Shown in pieces: positions 19,786 to 28,129 of a stretch of 64,000 nt of DNA. Origin of the DNA: JARRQJ01 sp963810615 (lineage in GTDB: Bacteria; Pseudomonadota; Gammaproteobacteria; DRLM01); NCBI GenBank assembly GCA_963810615.1, contig CAWEOA010000008.1, positions 806,001-870,000 of the forward strand. Direction: 5' to 3'. Each line of letters opens with the position of its first letter. The stretch's first letter is position 1. The translations under genes and the position numbers were made by a program. Under the pieces are notes generated by a model, which saw only the letters and a list, made by a program, of their open reading frames with translations, was not told where the DNA came from and ran no database searches.

Positions 19786-19804
19786 AAAGCACGCAGCGTG
19801 CCAG
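19786..19804 (-). promoter_or_regulatory. sigma-54 (RpoN) promoter of the PEP-CTERM gene
   Basis: On the minus strand the sequence reads TGGCACG-CTGC-GTGC. It matches the -24/-12 consensus TGGCACG-N4-TTGC at every fixed position except one T. The GG and GC dinucleotides are correctly spaced. The start of transcription would fall near 19776, giving a leader of about 60 bases before the ATG at 19714. PrsR, encoded 8 kb away, has the GAFTGA loop needed to work with RpoN. Confidence 0.85.
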
Positions 19805-20058
19805 AATTTATTTACATATTAACTTATTGTTTTAATGGGAAAAAATATTTTGGGTGCGCGAGGCCTTAAGAGGGTTGTAAAAATATCCGACACCATAGAG
19901 CCTCTACAGAACCTTGACGGCGGGGTTGGCGCATCGATCCTCCCGCCGATATCACCTTTCAGGTAATGGTTAAGAGTATTATCTAGCTTCGTAAGTTCGG
20001 GATGCATGGTATGGCTGATCAGCCCTCCAAGCGAAATCCTATGGAGATTTAATCGAAT
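19805..20058. other. upstream control region between PEP-CTERM gene and methyltransferase
   Basis: AT-rich gap with no gene. A PrsR enhancer site would be expected here. A weak candidate is the TGT-N11-ACA arrangement near 19878-19894, but no clear dyad is visible. The plus-strand methyltransferase start follows at 20059. Confidence 0.3.
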
Positions 20059-20742
20059 ATGACAGGCATGGACCCTCATTCCGGCAAGAATCGCGACGAA
20101 ATCGCCGCTGCCTACGATGCCCCTCCCTGGTGGTACGACATCCGCGGCTTTTTCATACTGACGTTTGCCTACAATAGCACTCTGGGCCAACAGCTACGTT
20201 TTTTTGGGAGCAACTTTGGCCGAAACCACATAGAGATCGCTTGTGGCACCGGCACTCTTCTCGAACTCTTCTTGCGCTGGCGAAAGCGCCACAACTTGCC
20301 CGAAGTCGACATCGTAGGCATAGACTACGCGGAAGCCATGCTGGCCGGGGCGATACATCGTTTCAAGAACAGCCCCAGGATCGAGCTGCGCCTCGCTGAC
20401 GCTGCCCGGCTACCCTTTTCTGAATCGGAATTCGATACCGCTAATATTGCCAATTCCATTCACTGCCTTCCGGAGGTAGACGGGGCATTGCGGGATATAT
20501 TCAGAGTATTGAAACCGGGTGGCACCCTTGCTGCTAACGTTCTGCTTTTTCCTCAGGGGCCTTGGCTCCTCAAGGGGATCGCTGAACGGATCAATCGCTG
20601 GGGTATTCGCAAGGGCATTCTTTATACCCCCTACCAGAAAGGGGATATTCGTGAACGAATTCAGGATGCTGGGTTTGAGCTGATATCGGAGTCTGTGACT
20701 GGTAACTGCTACAATGTCTTGGCGCGCAAACCCGTAGTGTGA
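20059..20742 (+). CDS. class I SAM-dependent methyltransferase
   Basis: A 227-residue cytoplasmic methyltransferase of the UbiE/Methyltransf_11 type. Motif I appears as IEIACGTGTLLELFL. The acidic end of strand 2 is DIVGIDYAEAML, motif II is LRLADAARLPFSESEFDTANIANSIHCLPE, and VLKPGGTLAANVL is the post-II motif. Substrate unknown; the aromatic N-terminal stretch (YDAPPWWYDIRGFFILTFAYN) suggests an amphipathic or lipid-like acceptor, which is inference. It is convergent with the ThiF-like gene (38-base gap) and lies next to a lipid-handling module, so it may methylate that module's product. Confidence 0.85.
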   Translation: MTGMDPHSGKNRDEIAAAYDAPPWWYDIRGFFILTFAYNSTLGQQLRFFGSNFGRNHIEIACGTGTLLELFLRWRKRHNLPEVDIVGIDYAEAMLAGAIHRFKNSPRIELRLADAARLPFSESEFDTANIANSIHCLPEVDGALRDIFRVLKPGGTLAANVLLFPQGPWLLKGIAERINRWGIRKGILYTPYQKGDIRERIQDAGFELISESVTGNCYNVLARKPVV

Positions 20743-20780
20743 ATCTTGCCCATGAGCTCAGGCGCGGTCCATTAACGGGT

Positions 20781-21641
20781 TTAAACACCTAGTCGGTGTT
20801 TCGCGATAGCGATAGCTAAGCGGTTGAGTGGATGTCTATTCCCTCCGGGGCGCCACGTGTGAGCCATTTTGTTCCGGTAGGCGTCAAATTGGATGCCATG
20901 AGGAGCAGACAAGACCTTGCCTCGTTTTAATAGGATCTTGAGAGCTTCGGCCCCGGCGATCCCGGCGCAAAGTTGGCAAGCGATTACCGTGGAAGGACCC
21001 TTATGCTCTGCGAGGTTGACGTGTCGGGGGTCGGTTAGATAGGACCTTTGCAGTAGCGCAGGGGCTAATCCCACTAAAAAACGTATGGCTTTTTCCAGTT
21101 CCGGGTGATTTGCCAGTTGAAAATAATCCTCGAATCCCATGCCGCCCGGTAGGAAATTGAGCAGGGCCGCCCCCATGCCCAGCGGCGCCACCGTTATAGC
21201 GGGGATACCTTGGCTGGCGCAGTAATCGAATACCCTTTCCCGCGCCTGGAAGGCGAAGAAATCCAGTCCATCGATGTAGAGATCAACACCTGTAAGGAAT
21301 TCCGACAAGTTCGTATCATCCACACCATTGGTGAATACGCGGGTTTCCATTCCAGGGTTAATGTCTTGGGCAAGATCCGCCAGCGTTTCAACTTTTGGCT
21401 TACCCAGGGAAGACATGACTGCGCCGGTTTGACGATTGAAGTTAGCCAATTCGAAATGGTCGAAATCGGCAATGTTGAATTTCTCAATGCCCAATCGGGC
21501 CATGCTCAGCAAATGGAAGCCGCCTACCCCGCCCATGCCCGCTATAGCGATCCTTTTGTTCCGCAAGGCAGCTTGTTCAGCAGGAGATACCCAGCCGATG
21601 TTACGTGAGAATGCCAGGTCATATTCAAATTTAAAATTCAA
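20781..21641 (-). CDS. ThiF/MoeB-family adenylyltransferase
   Basis: E1-like ATP-dependent adenylating enzyme of 286 residues. The nucleotide-binding glycine motif is IAIAGMGGVGGFHLLSMARLG. It is followed by FDHFELANFNRQTGA (Asp and Arg that contact ATP) and LGKPKVETLADLAQDINP, then DLYIDGLDFFAF with the Mg-binding Asp. There is no pair of CxxC zinc motifs of the MoeB kind, and no carrier protein with a C-terminal Gly-Gly is visible nearby. The target to be adenylated is therefore unknown; it could be a carboxylate of a small peptide or amino acid. It is divergent from the permease pair and sits in the acyltransferase/ABC module, suggesting a biosynthetic role there. Confidence 0.85.
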   Translation of the reverse strand: MNFKFEYDLAFSRNIGWVSPAEQAALRNKRIAIAGMGGVGGFHLLSMARLGIEKFNIADFDHFELANFNRQTGAVMSSLGKPKVETLADLAQDINPGMETRVFTNGVDDTNLSEFLTGVDLYIDGLDFFAFQARERVFDYCASQGIPAITVAPLGMGAALLNFLPGGMGFEDYFQLANHPELEKAIRFLVGLAPALLQRSYLTDPRHVNLAEHKGPSTVIACQLCAGIAGAEALKILLKRGKVLSAPHGIQFDAYRNKMAHTWRPGGNRHPLNRLAIAIAKHRLGV

Positions 21642-21700
21642 GGTGGCTTCCTTCCTTGGTTCCGGCGATCGGTTTTGAACGGTATTTCAGCCGACTGGAA

Positions 21701-21753
21701 CTTTAGCCGGTGTCGCAGTTTGGGCTAAAGTGATTAGGGGCTGGGCCTATAAT
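21701..21753 (+). promoter_or_regulatory. candidate promoter with operator-like inverted repeat
   Basis: An exact 8-bp inverted repeat, CTTTAGCC (21701-21708) and GGCTAAAG (21723-21730), ends 17 bases before a consensus -10 box TATAAT (21748-21753). The right arm lies where a -35 box would be, and no good -35 is seen, as expected for an activator- or repressor-controlled promoter. It is placed between the divergent ThiF and permease genes, about 115 bases before the permease start. Confidence 0.45.
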
Positions 21754-21867
21754 AGTATGAGGGGAAAGATGACTATCTACTATATATGACTAAGAGCTCC
21801 ATGTAATAGGCGCATTATGTTAATGGAATATTCTGATCAGGGTGACTAAAAAAGGGATGTCATAGAA

Positions 21868-23085
21868 ATGGTGCTTGCGTTTCGCAATCTGTTTCGTCAT
21901 CGCAGGCGTTCGCTAACTGCATTCTCTTCCGTCACCTTCGGCGTAATCGCGCTGCTATTGGCGGGGGGCTTCATCGAATGGGCCTATTGGGCAGGCAGGC
22001 AGGGTGTAATCGAATCACGCTTGGGGAACATTCAGATCGCCCGCCCCGGATATTTTGAGGGCGGCTTTGCCAAGCCATTTGATTACCTCATGCCCGAGAC
22101 TAGCACCGTCATTGATGCGGTTAGAAAAATTCCTGGAGTTGAAGTTGTGACGCCCCGGTTGGCATTCACCGGGTTGATCAGCTATGGAAATAATACGATT
22201 TCATTTATGGGTGAAGGAGTGGTGCCGCAAACAGAGGCGCGCGTAAGTCGGCAGCTGACCATGATTAGTGGCAGAGATTTGGCATCTCGAGATGACAAGG
22301 GGGTTATTCTCGGCGAAGGATTGAACAGGAATCTGGGGGCCAAAATCGGTGATCGCGTGGTTTTGTTGTCTACAAAGCCTAACGGGGGAATAAATGCTAT
22401 TGAGGTCACGGTACGGGGCATATTTCATACCACCTCCGAGTCCTTCGATAATTATGCCCTGCGGGTGCCGTTACCCCTGGCCCAGCGCTTAGTGAATGTA
22501 TCCGGAGTGCACAGTTGGGTCGTATTGCTAAATAATACTGAGCAAACCGATCAGGTTCTGAAGTACTTGCAAGCAAACTTCACTCATGATGGGAGTGGGG
22601 CGATTAAATTTACTCCTTGGTATCAACTGGCCGATTTTTATAATAAGACCGTAGCCCTCTTTTCGAGGCAAATGAATATACTCAAGGCGATGATCGCCAT
22701 CATCATTGTATTGAGTCTATCCAATACCATGGTTGCCAACGTGTTAGAGCGTACTGGTGAGATCGGGACGTTACTCGCGCTGGGTTGCCGGCGTAGGCGA
22801 ATCGTGGGCTTGTTTGTGAGTGAGGGGATGCTCATTGGATTGCTGGGCGCTGTAGCAGGTTTAGCCTTTGGCTGGGTGCTTGCGCAAATCATTTCTGCGC
22901 TCGGTCTTCATATGCCTCCCGCACCGGGTACGGCGTTTGGTTTTGATGCCAAGATTTTCGTCACACCGGAAATTGCGGCGGGAAGTTTATTACTTAGCGT
23001 GGTTACGTCGACCGTTGCGAGTTTTTACCCTGCTTGGCGGGCCTCGCGTCTAGTGATCGTCGATGCCTTACGGCACAATCGATAG
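21868..23085 (+). CDS. ABC transporter permease, FtsX/MacB type (first)
   Basis: Inner-membrane subunit of a LolCDE/MacB-like ABC system, 405 residues. An N-terminal helix (about 17-40) is followed by a large periplasmic MacB_PCD-like domain (about 45-265). Three C-terminal helices in the FtsX pattern come next, including NILKAMIAIIIVLSLSNTMVANVLERTGEIGTLLALGCRRRRI. That cytoplasmic ERTGEIGTLxALG segment is the usual coupling signature. It is followed 12 bases later by a second permease of the same design, so the pair probably forms a heterodimer like LolC/LolE. The matching ATPase appears to be the gene at 28130. Confidence 0.9.
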   Translation: MVLAFRNLFRHRRRSLTAFSSVTFGVIALLLAGGFIEWAYWAGRQGVIESRLGNIQIARPGYFEGGFAKPFDYLMPETSTVIDAVRKIPGVEVVTPRLAFTGLISYGNNTISFMGEGVVPQTEARVSRQLTMISGRDLASRDDKGVILGEGLNRNLGAKIGDRVVLLSTKPNGGINAIEVTVRGIFHTTSESFDNYALRVPLPLAQRLVNVSGVHSWVVLLNNTEQTDQVLKYLQANFTHDGSGAIKFTPWYQLADFYNKTVALFSRQMNILKAMIAIIIVLSLSNTMVANVLERTGEIGTLLALGCRRRRIVGLFVSEGMLIGLLGAVAGLAFGWVLAQIISALGLHMPPAPGTAFGFDAKIFVTPEIAAGSLLLSVVTSTVASFYPAWRASRLVIVDALRHNR

Positions 23086-23097
23086 CAGGAGTCTGCA

Positions 23098-24309
23098 ATG
23101 CTCAAGTTGGCCTTTCGCAATTTGTTCCGGCATAAGGTACGTACCAGACTTACGCTGGCGGCCATCGCTTTCGGTGTTACAGTGATTATTCTGAGTGGAG
23201 GTTTCGTGGAAGACATGTTTGTGCAATTGCGCGAATCCACGATTCATTCCCAAGTGGGCCATATTCAAGTCTATAAGACCGGATATTACTCCCAAGGGCG
23301 TCGCGACCCATATCATTATTTAATCCAAAATCCTGATCTCCTTGCTCAGCAGCTCAGCAAGCTTCCTCATGTCAAAAAGGTCATGGAGCGGCTTCAATTT
23401 AGCGCTACCTTGAACAATACGCAGGCGGATTTGCCGGTGCAAGGCGAGGGTGTGGAAGCAGACAAGGAGAGCGAACTCGGGGGAGCCGTTACCTGGTCGG
23501 AAGGACGGGCGCTGACTGATGGAGATGCTTACGGCATAGTTCTTGGGGAAGGCGTTGCGCGAGCACTGCAACTCCAGCCGGGAGACTACGCAACATTGCT
23601 GGTGAGTGCGCCGGGCGGAGTCTTAAATAGCTTGGACTTCAAGGTGGTGGGCGTCTTTCACACCTTATCAAAAGATTACGATGATCATGCCGTGCGAATA
23701 TTGTTGCCTGCTGCTCAGGATTTATTAGCCGTCCAGGGTGTGCACAGTCTGGTTCTGCTTTTAGATGATACGTTGGCTACCACCGATGTGGCTGCAGCGT
23801 TGAAGTCGAGATTGCCGGCCGATGAGTACGAAGTGAAGACCTGGCTCGAATTGACGGATTTTTATGGTAAGACCGTAAAATTATATACCAATTATTTTGG
23901 TGTCATGAAGCTCATTATATCGGTGATGGTGTTTCTAGGTGTGCTCAACAGCATCACCCTTGCGATGTATGAGCGCACCGGGGAATTTGGCACGCTCATG
24001 GCGCTCGGCAATCGCGGCCGCAGTTTACTTTGGTTGATTTTCGTGGAGAATACTTTGCTTGGATTGTTCGGATGTATCGCTGGAGCAGTGATTGGCGTGT
24101 TGTGTGCGAAAGCCATTTCTGCAATCGGCATTCCCATGCCGCCGCCGCCTAACATGAGCAGCGGCTATACGGCACTTATTCGTGTGGTGCCGTCGGTGAT
24201 TGTTATGAGTATGGTGATCGGTTATGTGGCGGCACTATTAGCGTCATTTTTTGCGGCAAGGCGAGTGATTCGGCTCCCGATAATTGAGGCGCTACGTTAC
24301 AATATCTGA
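23098..24309 (+). CDS. ABC transporter permease, FtsX/MacB type (second)
   Basis: Paralogous to the preceding permease (403 residues) and sharing its opening LxFRNLFRHxxRTxLTxxAIAFGV pattern. One N-terminal helix, a periplasmic domain of about 220 residues, and three C-terminal helices are visible. The coupling segment is MYERTGEFGTLMALGNRGRSL. AGGAGT lies seven bases before the ATG. Translation is likely coupled to the first permease. Its last 18 bases overlap the end of the convergent LolA-like gene. Together the pair would extract or push an amphiphilic substrate from the periplasmic face of the inner membrane, by analogy with LolCE and MacB. Confidence 0.9.
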   Translation: MLKLAFRNLFRHKVRTRLTLAAIAFGVTVIILSGGFVEDMFVQLRESTIHSQVGHIQVYKTGYYSQGRRDPYHYLIQNPDLLAQQLSKLPHVKKVMERLQFSATLNNTQADLPVQGEGVEADKESELGGAVTWSEGRALTDGDAYGIVLGEGVARALQLQPGDYATLLVSAPGGVLNSLDFKVVGVFHTLSKDYDDHAVRILLPAAQDLLAVQGVHSLVLLLDDTLATTDVAAALKSRLPADEYEVKTWLELTDFYGKTVKLYTNYFGVMKLIISVMVFLGVLNSITLAMYERTGEFGTLMALGNRGRSLLWLIFVENTLLGLFGCIAGAVIGVLCAKAISAIGIPMPPPPNMSSGYTALIRVVPSVIVMSMVIGYVAALLASFFAARRVIRLPIIEALRYNI

Positions 24310-25116
24310 TGCCATCTCAGCAGACAAAATAAAAACTAATTGCAGCTTTTTGAGATAGTCTTTGGTGAAGTATTTGTCGGGTATTTCACGTAGTTGTAAG
24401 TCGCTGTACTCCAAGACTGATTGTTCGCCGCTATGAAGGGCGTCGCTCATCACGAGGCGCGTTGGCCGTGGTTCCCCGGCCATGGGGGCGAAGTCCTCAT
24501 ACAGGCAGGTTTTCATGAGGCGCCCCGACAAGGTATAGAACTCAGCCTTGTAGGGCCGTGAGTTGCTGCGGTTTACCCAGTAGATGACGCGATGGTAAGT
24601 CACGCTGCGATCCACGGCCGTAAGTTCAAGAACATAGTAGTTCTGTTTCTTGATAGTTTCGGTGCGCAGAATCGTGGGTTTGTAATCGCCAGTAAAGTTG
24701 GCTCGCGCCAGATCCCCGTTTGCTACCTGACCTGTCAATCGCTGGGCGAGCGGCAGGCGGATCGGTTGAGAAATAGTTGGCATGTATACCCACAGGTCGC
24801 GTCCCGACATTAGCATTATTTGCCCTCGGTCGGTCGGCGGTGCGGTGGTGATGACCAGGGTCTTGTCATTGCCGCGCGAAAGGACCCTATACTTGAACGT
24901 CTCATCTTTCCCTTCCGCTGTCCGCGTAGTAATGGTGACATTGGTTTCAAAGCTGGTCTGGGGAAAACGGATGGCATCCGAGTGACGGAGTATTTCTTCC
25001 GCCTGTTTGTTGGAGGTGTCCGTCGCGAGCGCGGTCTTAAAAGGGATTGCCGCTGCCAGGAGGCAGGCAAGGAAATGTATATATAGACGAAATGTATACG
25101 ACGTCGTATTGCTCAT
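24292..25116 (-). CDS. LolA-like outer-membrane lipoprotein-sorting protein
   Basis: Periplasmic protein of 274 residues. It has a signal peptide (hydrophobic core FLACLLAAAIPF, cleavage near ALA-TDT) and a LolA-like domain of the kind annotated as outer membrane lipoprotein-sorting protein. Typical features are DRGQIMLMSGRDLWVYMPTISQPIRLPLAQR and the later YKAEFYTLSGRLMKTCLYEDF. Such proteins carry lipids or lipoproteins across the periplasm. It overlaps the end of the second permease tail to tail and is followed by an acyltransferase on the same strand upstream. It is likely the shuttle between the ABC permeases and the DUF1302 outer-membrane protein at 28821. Confidence 0.88.
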   Translation of the reverse strand: MSNTTSYTFRLYIHFLACLLAAAIPFKTALATDTSNKQAEEILRHSDAIRFPQTSFETNVTITTRTAEGKDETFKYRVLSRGNDKTLVITTAPPTDRGQIMLMSGRDLWVYMPTISQPIRLPLAQRLTGQVANGDLARANFTGDYKPTILRTETIKKQNYYVLELTAVDRSVTYHRVIYWVNRSNSRPYKAEFYTLSGRLMKTCLYEDFAPMAGEPRPTRLVMSDALHSGEQSVLEYSDLQLREIPDKYFTKDYLKKLQLVFILSAEMASDIVT

Positions 25117-25140
25117 AAGCCGTTAACTCCTTTAGCGGCA

Positions 25141-25169
25141 GGGCTGTCCCATTATATGTCCGACAGCCC
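25141..25169. repeat. inverted repeat upstream of the LolA-like gene
   Basis: Exact 8-bp arms GGGCTGTC and GACAGCCC with a 13-base spacer, 25 bases upstream of the minus-strand LolA-like start. No U tract follows, so it is more like an operator or a weak hairpin than a terminator. Function unknown. Confidence 0.4.
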
Positions 25170-25265
25170 CCCAAGGGTAATTGCTTATTATTATCCGCCA
25201 ATCAGAGCGAAAGCTTTAGGTGAGATAACACTCTCGCTTTTCACAAAAATACGCAGGAGTGGGAT

Positions 25266-26051
25266 TCACGCCGCGTGGGTTTGGAGGAAGATGGATTCTT
25301 CGTTTTCGGTCGCGTCATCGCCGAGTTGGGAGTAGCGCAGGTACGCTGTCTGATTGTCCAGCATCTGGGCGAGAGCGCCGGAGCCGCGACGGGCAGATTC
25401 AACTGCTTCTCGCATGTCTACCAAAAACGGATGGCGTTCGCCGTTATGGAAACAAGAGTCTCCAACCTTGAGCATGTGGATATGCATGCGTTTGACCATT
25501 CTGGCCAGGGCGGACGTAGTGAGGAAATACCAGTAAGGAATGCCGTGCTCGCGGCTGAATTGAGCCGCCGCTCGGAATAGGCCCAATACGATTAATGGCT
25601 CTTTGCAGCGCTCTCTTATTTGGTAAAGGGCTGCGCTTTTATGAGCGGCCATGGATTCCTGGTTAACATCCGGCCGGCCGGGTGGCATCCTGCGCCGGAA
25701 TGAATTGATGATACACAGTCTTGAAATTTCGCCGGTTGTGGAACCGTGAGTCTTACCGGCAATGGATTTGTCGATATCGCAGAGCTGAAAAACGGGATGT
25801 CCGCCTTGATCATCGGGTATTATCAGGCGCATCGCGGCTATCCATTCCCGGGTGGCCTTCGAGCGAACCAGGAAGTGAACTGCATGTTCATCCCATTCAT
25901 CCTTTTCTTCGCCGTCGGCAAAAGCGCTGGAGTCCTCATAGCCGGATTCTATGCAATAAACTTGGTAACGGATTTTGTAGTGGAGGCGTTTCCCTTCTTC
26001 ACAATCGGCCAATACAGCTTCAAAATGTTTGTCGAACATCGTGACTCCCAT
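25266..26051 (-). CDS. PEP-CTERM/exosortase system-associated N-acyltransferase (first)
   Basis: GNAT-fold acyltransferase related to N-acyl amino acid synthases and acyl-homoserine-lactone synthases; expected to join a fatty acyl chain to an amino acid amine in the cytoplasm. Of 261 residues, the N-terminal block HYKIRYQVYCIESGYED is the family hallmark. It is followed by FLVRSKATREWIAAMRLI and the core TGEISRLCIINSFRRR. The called ATG lacks a good ribosome site. An internal ATG at 26039 is preceded by GGGAG five bases upstream and may be the true start. A paralogue lies at 27319 on the opposite strand. The acyl donor and amino acid acceptor are unknown. Confidence 0.88.
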   Translation of the reverse strand: MGVTMFDKHFEAVLADCEEGKRLHYKIRYQVYCIESGYEDSSAFADGEEKDEWDEHAVHFLVRSKATREWIAAMRLIIPDDQGGHPVFQLCDIDKSIAGKTHGSTTGEISRLCIINSFRRRMPPGRPDVNQESMAAHKSAALYQIRERCKEPLIVLGLFRAAAQFSREHGIPYWYFLTTSALARMVKRMHIHMLKVGDSCFHNGERHPFLVDMREAVESARRGSGALAQMLDNQTAYLRYSQLGDDATENEESIFLQTHAA

Positions 26052-27318
26052 TGATTAGCTCACTATTCCGGGTTGTCCGTTCAGTCAGCGGCCGGTAGAG
26101 TCGGCCGCACCCGGTGCGAGGCTAAAAAGTTAATTGCAATTATGCGGTATTGTCGTTGATTTGTTTCCTTTAGATGCCAGTGAATCTTATTCAGGTCTCA
26201 GCCATGACTATCGGATTCTCGTTAGCAATCTCATATCAGGGGTATAGCAATAAATGTGCCGAGCAAGATTTAATTGGACAATTCAAGTGCTTATAACCCT
26301 AGCAATATAGGGCAATAGTGACAAGCTGTCTCCATGTGACGACACAATGCATGCAGAGATAATTAACTTGTTGTTTTTAATTTAAAATAGTTGTAGGGGA
26401 TAGGCGACAAAATGCGTTTAATCTTTGGTTTGTAATTTGGCAAGGTAAACCCGGCGGCGGGGACTATCAGCAAGCTTTGACCTAGGGCCTGTTAACACCA
26501 TCCATACCGCGGCGACGGAGGCCATTTTTGCGCGAGGCAAGGCGCCGCGAACGCCGTGTACTTGCGGTACATAAGCGAGCGGCAACGACGTATCGCGGCA
26601 AAATGGCCCCGTCCCTTCGGGTTGCGCTCCAAATGCGGCCATGCCGCGTTGCTCGTCGTTCATTTGGAATCAACCAAACTTCTCTCCTCGCGCCTTACCT
26701 GGCCGCATTTGGGGCAGCAACGCCGCGGTATGGATGGTGTTAACAGGCCCTAGGAGGTGGGTGAGAGAGCAGGGAGAAAATCATGCATGCGGAGCATGTG
26801 CTCCACCCTCATTTTCAGTTTCCCTCTGAGGGGGAAGGAATGGAATTGCAGGGCAGTCTTGTGCGGCAAGATTCGCTAAGCTCGTCAAACATACCCCGAG
26901 CATTTAGGGCGACACTCCGAAAAATGCGGTGTAACATGGTAACTGTCTGTATGACAGGCTCTTATTCGAGAGTTTATCGCTCATTTGTGAAAACGGTGAG
27001 CGGGGTCGAGGAATATTGTTTTTTGGGGTCGGTAACCAGGATTGTGATTAGATGTTTTCCAAGGGAAGTCGGGTTTATTCACTCTCGTCTTAGGGGGGTG
27101 GTTCGGGATCGGGGTGGGTTTTTGAGCGTGACATGGGATCTCAAGGACTCTTTATCCCCTCGTCCATCCATTTCCCTGAGGGTGAGGGATGAATCAGTCA
27201 GAGACTCCCTAAGAGAGCATGACTATATAAAAGGTAGGGCTGTAATGGATTGGCTGTTTTGTACCATAACCTCAATATACGAGGAAAAATATATGGAAAT
27301 TGAATATGGTGCGTTGTC
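26052..27318. other. 1.27-kb gene-free interval between the two acyltransferase genes
   Basis: Divergent promoter region for two acyltransferases. It contains AT-rich sequence (26300-26400), a MITE-like element (26482-26753) and a fragment of type B repeat (about 26805-26845). A 179-residue frame at 26783-27322 begins inside repeat sequence, shows no domain and is not called. Nothing else coding is supported. Confidence 0.6.
26482..26753. mobile_element. MITE with 34-bp perfect terminal inverted repeats
   Basis: Arms at 26481-26514 and 26721-26754 are exact reverse complements (core GGCCTGTTAACACCATCC). The flanking CTAG at 26482-26485 and 26750-26753 fits a 4-bp target duplication of the YTAR kind made by IS5-group transposases. 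The interior (about 200 bp) is GC-rich with a partly self-complementary GCGAGGCAAGGCG motif and has no transposase frame, so the element is non-autonomous. Confidence 0.85.
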
Positions 27319-28074
27319 ATGACGGCCCCGGACCTAGTGGCATCATTCAGCAAATACTTTCGAGTTGTAGTTGCGGATTCGCCCGCTCTGCGAGACGAGG
27401 TCTACAAAATTCGATATCAGGTCTATTGCAAGGAGATGCGCACGGAGCGGGAAGAGCAATTTCCCAATGGCCTGGAATCCGATATTTTCGACAAATTTTC
27501 CGCGCATTGTCTGATGCAGCATCGGATCAGCGGTATGTACGCCGGTTGTGTGCGTTTGGTGTATAGCGATCCCGCAAATTCCCCATCCTTGCCCTTCGAA
27601 ATATTTTGTCGGGACAGTCTTTATCCCGCAGTGGTTGAGAATGTATTGTCGCATCGCGGGTCATTTGGGGAGATATCGCGATTAGCCGTGCCTGCTGAGT
27701 TCAGGCGACGTAAGGGTGAACAAGGCACGCCGATCCCCATGCAGCTCGACGAGCAGCAGACGCAGAATGAGGCGGAGCGCCGGCATCAAACATCCTATAT
27801 AACCATGGGGCTATTTTTATCCGCTGCGGCCATGGGCATTATCAGGGGCATGAGCGGAGTGTTCGCTATGATGGAGCCGCGTCTTGTCCGATATCTCCTT
27901 CAGGTCGGCTTGGAGTTCACGCAAGCGGGAGAGGAAATTGAGTATCACGGTAAACGAGCCGCGTATTATATAACCAAGGAGGGTCTGAAGCTTAACGGCG
28001 ATATGGCGGCATTGCTTGATTTCATTACCGGTGAGCTTAAGGCGCAGCTCTCATCCAAAACAGGGCAGCCGTGA
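27319..28074 (+). CDS. PEP-CTERM/exosortase system-associated N-acyltransferase (second)
   Basis: A 251-residue paralogue of the acyltransferase at 25266. The shared N-terminal block is here VYKIRYQVYCKEMRTE. It is followed by CLMQHRISGMYAGCVRLVYSD and the core GSFGEISRLAVPAEFRRRKGE. The two copies differ strongly in the middle and end, so they probably use different acceptors or acyl chains. It leads into the ABC ATPase gene 55 bases downstream on the same strand, suggesting one transcription unit with the ATPase and the outer-membrane protein. The activity (N-acyl amino acid synthesis) is taken from the family and not shown here. Confidence 0.88.
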   Translation: MTAPDLVASFSKYFRVVVADSPALRDEVYKIRYQVYCKEMRTEREEQFPNGLESDIFDKFSAHCLMQHRISGMYAGCVRLVYSDPANSPSLPFEIFCRDSLYPAVVENVLSHRGSFGEISRLAVPAEFRRRKGEQGTPIPMQLDEQQTQNEAERRHQTSYITMGLFLSAAAMGIIRGMSGVFAMMEPRLVRYLLQVGLEFTQAGEEIEYHGKRAAYYITKEGLKLNGDMAALLDFITGELKAQLSSKTGQP

Positions 28075-28129
28075 AAAAAACCGTTTTTTACAGGACCCGA
28101 TTCTCGGCTATCGGTAGCAAGGATTCCCG

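Noticed and set aside
26783..27322. 179-codon plus-strand frame upstream of the second acyltransferase
   Set aside because: Starts inside repeat sequence, overlaps the acyltransferase start, has no domain or clear ribosome site and a low-complexity Arg/Ser composition.
28075..28100. A-run/T-run (AAAAAACCGTTTTTT) after the second acyltransferase as terminator
   Set aside because: Stem is only A-T pairs with a minimal loop; too weak to call.
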